This document shows, piece after piece, positions 15,426-24,000 of a DNA stretch of 37,633 nucleotides. This DNA comes from Lachnospiraceae bacterium UBA3641. GTDB taxonomy: Bacteria > Bacillota > Clostridia > Lachnospirales > Lachnospiraceae. A program made the translations under genes and the position numbers. Every line of letters begins with the position of its first letter. Position 1 is the first letter of the stretch. The notes under the pieces were generated by a model that saw only the letters and a program-made list of their open reading frames with translations, had not been told where the DNA came from and made no database searches. The DNA lies in the NCBI GenBank assembly GCA_002373875.1, contig DFKQ01000077.1, positions 1 to 37,633 on the forward strand, in the 5' to 3' direction.

Positions 15426-16976
15426 TTGAAAACCAAATCATCAAAGCTTGAAAACATACTATTGCGTATTGAGAAATTCTGTGACAAGCTGCCGCAGCCG
15501 GCGATCCTGTTCATGTGGTTATTCATAATAACTGCTGTGTTGTCGCTGATTTTCAACGTTTTTAATGTGACGGTCATCAATCCGGCCAACATGGCGGAGG
15601 TCCATGTGAAAAATTTCTTTTCAAGAGAAGGCCTGTACTGGTTTCTTGCAAATATGATCACCAATTTTACGTCCTTCCCGCCTCTGGGCCTTGTACTTGT
15701 GATGACAGTAGCCGTAGGTTTCTGTGAGGAGTCAGGACTCATCAAGGTTTTCCTGAATGCCAAAATGAAGCATACTTCTCAACGGTTTCTTCCCTATCTT
15801 GTGGCTTTCATAGGTATCCTCGGCAATATTGCTTCCGATACTTCAGCCATAGTGATTCCGCCATTGGCGGGGCTTCTCTTCTTATCTGCGGGACTTCATC
15901 CGGTCGCAGGAGTTTTATGCGCTTATGTCGTCACTCAGTCGGGTTTTTCCGCCAACATAATGATTTCCGGCACAGATGCGCTTTTACAGGGGATTTCTCA
16001 AAATGTTGTTGATGATTTTTTCGGAGAGGGAGTTCTTAATGTGGATGTCACATGTAATTGGTATTTCATGGCTGCATCCACCATTTTCTGTACTTTTTTG
16101 ATAGGCTTTATGTGCAATCATTTCATCAATAAAAGATTAGGTGAATATGTTCCTGCACAGGGGCTTTTGCTCAACACGGAAGATGAGTTTACACCGCAGG
16201 AAAGAAAAGCCCTCTCCCGGGCCGGTATTTCCATTCTGCTATTTCTTATAATAGTAGTCTGCGCAACAGTATGGGGTCCTCTCGGAATTGTAGTCGGAAA
16301 GGAAAATGTCGGTACAAGAGCCTTTATAGGTTCCTATCTTCTGAAGAATCTGATCACTATCCTTGTTTTCTTTTTCAGCGTCCCGGGTATTGTTTACGGA
16401 CTTTCGGCCGGTACATTTAAAGGGCTTGATGACATATACAGGGCTATGGTCAAGGTCATGGGCAGGATGAGCGGATATCTGGTCTTTTGCTTTTTTACCG
16501 CTCAGTTCCAGAAGCTGTTTTCGTGGACCAACATAGATCAACTTCTTGCCATCAATGGAGCAAATGCTCTTAAAGCCAGCGGATTTACCGGCTTCGGGAT
16601 GATCATCAGTTTCATTCTGTTCAGTGCCTTAATAAATATATTTATTACTTCGTCTTCTGCAAAATGGTCGATCTTTGCGCCGGTCTTCATTCCCATGATG
16701 CTGCTGGCCGGCAGGTATCACCCTGCCATGACACAGCTCTTTTACAGGATCGGAGATTCAACCACCAACTGCTTCACTCCGGTTATGCCATACCTGTGGG
16801 TAACGCTGAAGGCATCACAGGATATGTTTGATCCCAAGCTGAAGATAGGAACGTTTGTCTCAAATCTCTTCCCGATCGGAATGATCCTTCTGGTAATGTG
16901 GGTCATTTTCCTGGTGGTATGGATGTCCTTGGGTCTTCCCATCGGGCCGGGGGTAACGACCTTGGTGAACACATGA
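15426..16976 (+). CDS. AbgT-family transporter
   Basis: 516-aa inner-membrane protein of the AbgT family (p-aminobenzoyl-glutamate importers; some members export sulfonamides). Family marks are the N-terminal LENILLRIEKFCDKLPQPAI, FPPLGLVLVMTVAVGFCEES, NIASDTSAIVIPPLAG and the C-terminal SSSAKWSIFAPVFIPM and GDSTTNCFTPVMPY segments, with about 11-13 hydrophobic helices. The frame is open from ATG 15405, but AGAGAGGA at 15410-15417 is well placed for TTG 15426 and would lie inside the coding region if ATG 15405 were used, so TTG is preferred. It follows the M6 protease gene closely; uptake of peptide-like products is possible but unproven. It is the last complete gene before the right end of the island. 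Confidence 0.88.
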   Translation: MKTKSSKLENILLRIEKFCDKLPQPAILFMWLFIITAVLSLIFNVFNVTVINPANMAEVHVKNFFSREGLYWFLANMITNFTSFPPLGLVLVMTVAVGFCEESGLIKVFLNAKMKHTSQRFLPYLVAFIGILGNIASDTSAIVIPPLAGLLFLSAGLHPVAGVLCAYVVTQSGFSANIMISGTDALLQGISQNVVDDFFGEGVLNVDVTCNWYFMAASTIFCTFLIGFMCNHFINKRLGEYVPAQGLLLNTEDEFTPQERKALSRAGISILLFLIIVVCATVWGPLGIVVGKENVGTRAFIGSYLLKNLITILVFFFSVPGIVYGLSAGTFKGLDDIYRAMVKVMGRMSGYLVFCFFTAQFQKLFSWTNIDQLLAINGANALKASGFTGFGMIISFILFSALINIFITSSSAKWSIFAPVFIPMMLLAGRYHPAMTQLFYRIGDSTTNCFTPVMPYLWVTLKASQDMFDPKLKIGTFVSNLFPIGMILLVMWVIFLVVWMSLGLPIGPGVTTLVNT

Positions 16977-17013
16977 GCCGGGGGAACGGAATCATCGGGG
17001 TCATTTATTGCGC

Positions 17014-17088
17014 TTAGATCCTTTCCTCGTGTTTATTTTTGATAAGTTCAATAACTTTGGGATCCTGTTCCATTTTAAACTCTTCCAT
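17014..17088 (-). pseudogene. Short minus-strand gene remnant
   Basis: Twenty-four codons on the minus strand (ATG at 17088, TAA at 17014) encode MEEFKMEQDPKVIELIKNKH plus EERI. It reads like the helical C-terminus of a larger protein and is closed upstream by a stop four codons before. There is no ribosome site. The family is not recognised. The rest of the 16977-17131 gap shows nothing clear. Confidence 0.3.
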
Positions 17089-17131
17089 GTAGATGTTTTA
17101 ACACGCCAAAAAGAAAACTTCAACGCATATT

Positions 17132-17153
17132 TACCGAAGTAACTACCGAAGTT
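17132..17153 (+). repeat. TACCGAAGTA direct repeats, right end of island
   Basis: TACCGAAGTA at 17132-17141 and TACCGAAGTT at 17144-17153, period 12 bp, same orientation as the pair at 281-302 and about 50 bp inside the right att-like repeat. A weaker third copy (ATTGAAGTAT) starts at 17166. Confidence 0.6.
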
Positions 17154-17201
17154 TCCCTTTTGATTATTGAAGTATTCTATTGAAAAGCCTTTAAATACTG
17201 C

Positions 17202-17275
<74 letters not shown>

Positions 17276-17293
17276 GAAAATTGACACTCAATT

Positions 17294-17322
17294 ATTATAG
17301 CTGTAAAACGGCTCTCAGTCAA
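17294..17322 (-). promoter_or_regulatory. Promoter of tRNA-Thr
   Basis: On the minus strand, TTGACT (17322-17317), 17-bp spacer, TATAAT (17299-17294). The predicted start is about 12 nt before the tRNA 5' end at 17275. Confidence 0.85.
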
Positions 17323-17404
17323 CTGTTTTTTTGATCTTGAACAAAATACTTTTCACAAAATGCTCACATTTTTTACAAGTTCCCGACACATTATTATTTT
17401 ATCA

Positions 17405-17434
17405 TTCAAACATCAGAACGGAAAACAGTATAAT
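17405..17434 (+). promoter_or_regulatory. Candidate promoter for the VTC-domain gene
   Basis: TTCAAA at 17405-17410 and TATAAT at 17429-17434, 18-bp spacing. The -10 box overlaps the ATG at 17433, which argues that translation starts at the next in-frame ATG, 17451. Confidence 0.42.
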
Positions 17435-17450
17435 GGAAAGGTACAATGAC

Positions 17451-18146
17451 ATGGGTACACGCGATGATAATAAGCTTAAGTTCAGGCATGAGCTTAAACA
17501 TGTGATAACACCGCAGGACCGTCTTATATTGAGACAGCGCCTGAGCGCGGTCGCACACACGGATCCTCATGCGGAAAACGGAGTATACAGGATCCGAAGC
17601 CTGTATTTTGATAACCTGTATGACAAGGCGTTTACCGAGAAGGTTGAAGGATTAAGCCGGCGTGAGAAGTTCAGGATACGATACTACAATTGTGACACGG
17701 GGTTCATCCATCTTGAGAAAAAGAGTAAGATCGTTAATCTGTGCAATAAGCAGAGTGCCGGGTTGAGCGCTGATGAGACGGATAAGATCATTAAAGGCGA
17801 TCTTGACTGGATGATCGGGTCAGACAGGCCGCTTGTGCGTGAACTGTATACCAAGATGCTGGGGCAGGGGCTTATGCCCAAAACCATTGTCGAATATGAA
17901 AGAGAACCTTATATATATGGCCCCGGAAATGTCCGGGTAACGATCGACTATGATATACGTACAGGGATCAGATCAACTGATTTTCTCAATCCCGATTGTC
18001 CGATGGTTACTGCCGGAGATCCCGTGATCATATTGGAGGTTAAGTGGGATGAATACCTTCCGGACATAATCCGTGATATGGTCCGGCTTAATAATCGCCA
18101 GACCCAGGGATTTTCAAAATATGCCGCATGTCGTGTGTATGGGTAA
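17451..18146 (+). CDS. VTC-domain protein (polyphosphate polymerase-like)
   Basis: 231-aa cytoplasmic protein with one VTC domain, the triphosphate-tunnel fold of the yeast vacuolar polyphosphate polymerase Vtc4. Characteristic charged strands are visible: KLKFRHELKHVI at the N-terminus, YRIRSLYFDN, REKFRIRYYN, FIHLEKKSK, IVEYEREPYI, VRVTIDYDIR and VIILEVKWDEYLPD. Bacterial VTC proteins of this size usually sit beside DUF4956, as here (gap 77 bp). The frame is open further upstream, to 17331 and ATG 17433, but GGAAAGG at 17435-17441 suits ATG 17451, and the -10 box covers 17433. Polyphosphate synthesis has not been shown for most bacterial members, so the activity is inferred. Confidence 0.87.
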   Translation: MGTRDDNKLKFRHELKHVITPQDRLILRQRLSAVAHTDPHAENGVYRIRSLYFDNLYDKAFTEKVEGLSRREKFRIRYYNCDTGFIHLEKKSKIVNLCNKQSAGLSADETDKIIKGDLDWMIGSDRPLVRELYTKMLGQGLMPKTIVEYEREPYIYGPGNVRVTIDYDIRTGIRSTDFLNPDCPMVTAGDPVIILEVKWDEYLPDIIRDMVRLNNRQTQGFSKYAACRVYG

Positions 18147-18223
18147 TTGTTCGGAACGGCGTAAATACGAAGTATTTTGAGGCCGGTCCGTATGATGGTG
18201 TTTCGATATAGGAGGAAAAATAA

Positions 18224-18895
18224 ATGAATTTTAACGACATTTTTAAGTCAAGTTTTATTGAAAACGTAACCAGTGTAAGTATATTGGACATGGTTCTTGC
18301 TATGGTATTGGCCTTTTGTATAGGATTGTTCATATACTTTATTTACAAAAAGACTTACAGGGGTGTGATGTATTCGGCGGGCTTCGGAACGTCCCTTATA
18401 GCCCTTACCATGATCACTACGCTGGTTATCATGGCGGTAACCTCGAACGTAGTCCTGTCATTAGGTATGGTCGGTGCTTTATCCATCGTCCGTTTCCGTA
18501 CAGCCATCAAGGAGCCTCTTGATATTGCTTTCCTTTTCTGGGCGATAGCGGCAGGTATTGTTCTGGCAGCAGGCATGATCCCTCTTGCAGTTTTCGGAAG
18601 CGTTTTTATAGGCATTATCCTGCTTGTATTTGTTAACAGGAAGGAGAACACAAACCCTTACATCCTTGTCGTAAGCTGCGCCGACCAGAACACCGAGAAG
18701 GCTGTCAACGGGTATCTTAAGGACCGGTCCCTTAGAGTCACGGTAAAGTCAAAAAAAGTACAAAAGGGGAATGTAGAGCTTAATCTTGAAGTGAGGATAA
18801 AGGATGATGATACATCATTCATTAATGAGATATCGGATATGGAAGGTGTCAACAGTGCGATCCTTGTGAGCTATAACGGCGAATATATGGGTTGA
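18224..18895 (+). CDS. DUF4956 membrane protein
   Basis: 223-aa integral membrane protein. Four hydrophobic helices lie at about 20-43, 54-73, 103-120 and 121-137, with the conserved MVGALSIVRFRTAIKEPLDIAFLFWAI-type loop between the second and third. The C-terminal 80 residues form a soluble alpha/beta domain. This is the usual partner of VTC-domain genes and may position or channel the VTC product. It has a strong AGGAGG site, and the next gene starts 12 bp after its stop. The function of the family is unknown. Confidence 0.88.
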   Translation: MNFNDIFKSSFIENVTSVSILDMVLAMVLAFCIGLFIYFIYKKTYRGVMYSAGFGTSLIALTMITTLVIMAVTSNVVLSLGMVGALSIVRFRTAIKEPLDIAFLFWAIAAGIVLAAGMIPLAVFGSVFIGIILLVFVNRKENTNPYILVVSCADQNTEKAVNGYLKDRSLRVTVKSKKVQKGNVELNLEVRIKDDDTSFINEISDMEGVNSAILVSYNGEYMG

Positions 18896-18907
18896 TCGGA
18901 GAAGCTT

Positions 18908-20770
18908 ATGATAACACACAGGAACTTGGAGAAAATCAGCATTATCGTTATCTGTATCGCTGTTCTTATAACGATTATTTTCATGAATGGCAAAAGGCTT
19001 GGTATCGTTCCGATTGTTGATAAGGATTCGGAAAGTTATAACGGGCCCGAGTATGTAACCGAAAACGATCTTAACGGGGCCTGGGATACAGAGGATGCCG
19101 TAGCCATTACATTAACAGGGGATTCGGCGAAGGTAAAGGGAAACGGTGCATATGTTAACGGGTCGGATGTTGTGATCACAAACGGTGGTTATTATACTGT
19201 ATCGGGAAGCCTTGAAGACGGCAGGCTCATTGTGGATGCTTATAAAAGCTCCAAGGTCTTTATAATGCTTAACGATGTCAGCTTAAGCTGCGAAGATGAT
19301 GCCTGTATCAGGGTTGAGGAGGCCGATAAGGTTTTCATAAGCCTTGCCGAAGGGAGCTTAAACACCGTGACAGGTGGTGATGAATACTCCGAATCCGCGA
19401 TAGAAGACGGAGCGGAGGCAGTTATCTTCTCACATGATGACCTTACGATAAACGGTACCGGATCACTTGAGGTAAAGGGTGGATATAAACATGGGATCAA
19501 GGCAAACGATGATTTTGTTTTGACACAGGGAACCCTTACGATAACCGCCGGGGAGGATGGGATCCATGTGAATGAGGACGTGGCCCTTGTGGATACGAAG
19601 CTTACCATTAACGCAGGTGATGATGCGGTAACCACGGAAGGTACGATAAATGTGGACAATGCGGATATACTGATCAACGAATGCTACGAAGGTCTGGAGG
19701 CGGAGAATATAAACGTCTACAGCGGAAATATAGAGATATACCCGACGGATGACGGCTTCAATGCGGCGGGGGGTTCTACCGGGAATATGGGATTTAACAG
19801 ACAGGGAGCCGGCACCGACCCAGCCGTAAATGCGGATGGCAACAGCGATACGGTCAACGAAGAGCTTCCGTATATCAGGATATACGACGGAAATATAAAG
19901 ATAATAAATGAAGAGGCAAGGGATGCGGACGGGCTTGATTCCAACGGGAACATCTTTATTGACGGAGGGAATATCTTTATAAGTCTTAATGGCAGCGGTT
20001 CGAATAATGCCATAGATTTCGGAAGTGAGAGCGGAGGAGAATGCGTGATCACCGGAGGTACCCTTATAGCATGCGGAAGTTCCAATATGGTAGAGAGTAT
20101 AAGTTCCTCATCCACGCAGGCATCCGTTATGTATATGGTAAGTGAAGGCGTTGAGAAGGGATCTGTTATATCGCTTGCGACATCGGATGGGGATGAAGTG
20201 CTTAATGCGGAAATACCTTTAAGCTTCTCATGTGCCATCCTAAGCTCACCGAAGCTTGAGGTGGGAACCGGTTATCGGATATCATTGGGAAATAAAACAG
20301 AAGACATTACAATAGATGAAATATCGTCATCCTTTGGTGATGCGGGGTCCGCGAACAGGCAGGGCGGCCGGGGGTTTATGATGGAAGAAAACCGGAATGC
20401 CGGTACCGAAGAAGGTATGGCACCGGCAACGGGAGGCAGACCGGGAGAAGGACGCCATGAACGGCGCGGCGCCGTATCCGATAACAGGATCGACAGGGGT
20501 GGAATGCAGCAACCGCCGGATATGGGGAATATGTCACCTGAGAATATGCCGGAGGATATGAAGGGTATGCTGCCGAAAGAAATGGAGGGGATGATGCCGG
20601 ACGGTATGGGCGTGGGACCTTACAATGTGCAGACAACGGGTGATACGACAGGGTTTCCGGGTAAACTGCTCAGTGAATATGATACTGCGACGATCATTGA
20701 GCTTGTACTGTCTTTAGTGGCACTGGCTGCAGGACTGATTTACGCAACAGGATACAGGAGGAGAAGATGA
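18908..20770 (+). CDS. Membrane-anchored Cthe_2159-type beta-helix (carbohydrate-binding) protein
   Basis: 620-aa extracellular protein with an N-terminal signal-anchor (about 10-27), a long beta-helix (about 55-470) and a C-terminal membrane helix (about 594-615) ending GYRRRR. The repeats ITLTGDSAKVKGNGAYVNGS, ITNGGYYTVSGSL, LTINGTGSLEVKGG and GEDGIHVNEDVAL match the Cthe_2159 / DUF4353 family, whose founder binds polygalacturonate with calcium. Residues about 470-580 are a low-complexity Gly/Arg then Met/Pro-rich linker. It is the third gene of the VTC-DUF4956 unit, where a CotH-type gene is often found instead. Binding of an acidic polymer is plausible but inferred. Confidence 0.82.
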   Translation: MITHRNLEKISIIVICIAVLITIIFMNGKRLGIVPIVDKDSESYNGPEYVTENDLNGAWDTEDAVAITLTGDSAKVKGNGAYVNGSDVVITNGGYYTVSGSLEDGRLIVDAYKSSKVFIMLNDVSLSCEDDACIRVEEADKVFISLAEGSLNTVTGGDEYSESAIEDGAEAVIFSHDDLTINGTGSLEVKGGYKHGIKANDDFVLTQGTLTITAGEDGIHVNEDVALVDTKLTINAGDDAVTTEGTINVDNADILINECYEGLEAENINVYSGNIEIYPTDDGFNAAGGSTGNMGFNRQGAGTDPAVNADGNSDTVNEELPYIRIYDGNIKIINEEARDADGLDSNGNIFIDGGNIFISLNGSGSNNAIDFGSESGGECVITGGTLIACGSSNMVESISSSSTQASVMYMVSEGVEKGSVISLATSDGDEVLNAEIPLSFSCAILSSPKLEVGTGYRISLGNKTEDITIDEISSSFGDAGSANRQGGRGFMMEENRNAGTEEGMAPATGGRPGEGRHERRGAVSDNRIDRGGMQQPPDMGNMSPENMPEDMKGMLPKEMEGMMPDGMGVGPYNVQTTGDTTGFPGKLLSEYDTATIIELVLSLVALAAGLIYATGYRRRR

Positions 20771-20782
20771 TCATCTTCTCCT
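20759..20782. terminator. Perfect 24-bp palindrome at the stop codon
   Basis: AGGAGAAGATGA meets its exact reverse complement TCATCTTCTCCT, with the gene's TGA stop (20768-20770) at the centre. No T-run follows, so it may be a weak or factor-assisted terminator, or a coincidence of coding. Confidence 0.35.
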
Positions 20783-20892
20783 GCCTTGTCGGTAGGACAT
20801 AATAGTATTCTGTCACGGGAAAGGTTTTATGCAATTCTTTGCAAGGATCATTCGAATTTTGTACTTAAAATATTACAAATATGTTAATAAAA

Positions 20893-20913
20893 CTTTGTGA
20901 TAATATCACAAAG
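20893..20913. promoter_or_regulatory. Operator-like palindrome upstream of the type VII operon
   Basis: Perfect inverted repeat CTTTGTGAT-AAT-ATCACAAAG, 13 bp upstream of the likely -35 box. It resembles Rex or CRP-family sites (TTGTGA...TCACAA) but is one base shorter between half-sites than either classical form. The regulator is not assigned. Confidence 0.5.
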
Positions 20914-20926
20914 ATAAATTTGCCCC

Positions 20927-20955
20927 TTGTATTTTTCACAAGAAGGTGCTATATT
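20927..20955 (+). promoter_or_regulatory. Candidate promoter of the type VII secretion operon
   Basis: TTGTAT at 20927-20932, 17-bp spacer, TATATT at 20950-20955. This gives a leader of about 100 nt before the EssC start. Confidence 0.45.
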
Positions 20956-21061
20956 TCAAATCACGGATTGATCAGCATAAATTTTCAAATCTGATCCATA
21001 TACCGATCTCATCGTGGCCAGAGTGCCGGGATATTCTAAATTAAAACCAGATAAGGAACTG

Positions 21062-24000
21062 ATGATGCGAATAATTGTTGATTTGTGCAATGATTATGCA
21101 TTGGAGGAATCCGTTTTTATCGCAGACGATACAGCCTCTTTGGCTGAACACAGGGATATACGGCTTCCAAAAGAACGGTTTCATCTACAATCAGATCAGG
21201 TGATAGCCTTTAGCATATCAGATAATGGTATCACCCTTGTAGAGGAGAACTCCAGTGTATATTGTCATATAACCACCAGATCTAATTCACATGAAAGCAC
21301 ATTTTCGAAGGATACGGCAGCGTCCCTTAAAACATGTAATGGTGAAGACCTTACAATGCTTATATTCTTCGGAACGGAAACCGCAATGTCTTTCTACAAA
21401 ACAGAACGAAGCCGTGTAATATCCCTGGGTAAAGGATTAAAACAGAGCATATGTTGCATCGACAGCGATCTGCTGTCGGATGCACATATGATCCTTCGGC
21501 GCACCGACAAGGGTGACCGTATGAATGTTAAAGGGGAGCGAGGCTGTTATTTAAACGGCAGACATATCTCCTGTATGAATACAGCCGGCTTGAGCTATGG
21601 CGATATCATTACGGCCGGAAGTATAAGGCTTATCTGGCTGGGTGACTTTATCGGAGTGGACAGGCTGAGTACCGCAGGTCCCGTACTTGTAAGGCTTAGG
21701 GAAGCAGCCTGTCCGGATGAGATGTACATGACGATGAAGCCGGGGAGTGATAAGTATCATCTTGCTCCGCCGCGTAATCTTGCAGTGCCCGACGAATCAG
21801 TGATAAGATTGGATCCGCCTCCGCCGAAGCGGGAGATAAGGAGACAGAGTGTATATACAGTCGTAGGACCGGCACTGACAATGGCCATTCCCATGTGCCT
21901 TGGCTGCGGTCTGTATATCTATTCGTCAAGATCGATGGGAGGAACGGCGGCATATATGTACACGGGCCTTGTCACTGCACTGTCGTCGGCCCTGCTTGGG
22001 GCCGCATGGGCCCTTGTGAATGTAAGAAATGCGATCAGACAGGAGAAAGCCGAAGAAGAATTAAGAGTCAGCTCATATAAGGCTTATATCGAGTCCTGTA
22101 ATAAACAGATCAGAGAAAAATACAGATACAATTCTAATGCCTTAAAGAGGAATGATCCGTCCCTGTCTGAGCTTTTTGCACAGGCTTCCGTGAATGTTTT
22201 CAACAGAAGGATGGGGGATGAGAATCTTTTCAGATACCGTGTGGGTACGGGAAACAGGCCCTTTGATATAAAGATCGAGATACCTCAGGATAAATTTCTT
22301 GTGGTTCCGGATGAACTAATGACCCTTCCCGGAAAACTTAAGAAAAAATACAGCCTTCTCACAGATGTACCCGTATGTGTTGATATCCTGAAAAATCCCA
22401 TGACAGGCTTTGTAAGTGACGATGCAGGAGAACTGCAGCAGCTTTTTATGAACATGACTCTGCAGGTGGCTTCGACTACAGGACCTGATCTTATAAGAAT
22501 GGTCTTTCTGCTCAATGCTCCTGAGGCTTATGGCAGCTTTGTAAATATGCTTGCATTGCTTCCCCAGACTCAGGGTGAGGATGAACATTATGTGGGTTTC
22601 AGCCCTGAGAGATCGGGAGAACTGACCTGTTCCCTTGAAACAACAATAAGAGGAATGGAGCATGCCGGATACAGGTGGATAGTCTTTACGGATGATATAA
22701 GGCTTGTTCCAATGTCCGTAATAAAGAGAAAGGATGTGAGTGTGCTTATATTTACCGGAGGGTATGACGGTCTTCCCGGTGATTGCAGCCTTATTGTTTT
22801 AAACGACAGCTCCTATAAGGGTGTGATAAGCATAGGAACAGTTGATGGACGCTGCGACGTGAATTATGACAGGGCAGGGACGGAGGATGCGTGCAGGTAT
22901 ATCAGATGTATAGCTTCCATGAAGGTAAGAACTGAGGTCCTGAGAGGTTCCATACCCGTAAAGGTCACGCTTCCGGGCCTTTTTGATACAGACAGGATAA
23001 CAAGTGATCTCATAAAACATAACTGGGAAGTAAATGATACGGGTAATTCCCTGTTGGCCCCCATAGGAAGAGGAGCGGATGAGAGGAAGATATATCTTGA
23101 CATCCATGAAAAGGCTCACGGTCCGCATGGCCTGGTCGCCGGCATGACCGGGAGCGGCAAGAGTGAGCTGCTGGCAACCTATATTCTCTCATTGTCAATA
23201 AGGTATTCACCTCTGGAACTGGGATTTTTGCTGATAGATTACAAGGGCGGAGGAATGTCGGAGCATTTTAAGAACCTGCCGCATCTTAGAGGAAGTATCT
23301 CAAACCTTTCGGGAAATATGATCGGCAGGGCATTGGTTTCGATACGCAGTGAGAATCTGAGAAGACAGAAGCTGTTCCTTAAGGCCGGAGTTAATTCCAT
23401 AACCGATTATCTTAAGCTGTACAGGTCCGGAATGGTTAGCGAACCCCTGCCGCATATGATCATCATTATAGATGAGTTCGCCGAGCTTAAGAGGAATGAA
23501 CCTGAATTTATGCGCGAGCTGATAAGCGTGGCTCAGGTAGGCAGGAGCCTTGGAGTGCATCTTATACTGGCGACCCAGAAGCCGGCAGGTACCGTGGACG
23601 ATAATATTTTCTCCAACTCAAGATTTCGCATATGCTTAAGGGTTCAGGATAAGCAGGACAGTAATGATATGCTCCACAGGCCGGATGCAGCCTTTATCAA
23701 GGAAGCCGGAAGGGCCTTCTTACAGGTAGGAAATGATGAACTGTTTGAGGAGTTTAGGGCGGGATATACCATGGAACCCTATGAGGAAGCAGGCAAAAGA
23801 GAGAGGAAGGTATATCTGATCGACAGATCGGGACGAAGGCATGAGGTAAGGGATGGGGTCATGACAGAGCAGGAGAGGGAGGATTGCGGAAATAAAGCGA
23901 CACATTTTTCGATAATAATGAACAGGCTTAAAGAGAACGGCAGGATGACAGATCTTTCGTCACTTAAGGATCTTTGGCTTCCTCCGATAGCCGAAACGGT

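Noticed and set aside
142..17201. Integrase, excisionase or conjugation genes in the island
   Set aside because: None of the coding regions shows tyrosine or serine recombinase, relaxase or VirB4/VirD4 motifs. The Y1 transposase is a RAYT, which does not integrate at tRNA genes.
20893..20913. Definite Rex-binding site
   Set aside because: The half-sites match, but the centre is one base short of the usual spacing; only an operator-like call is kept.
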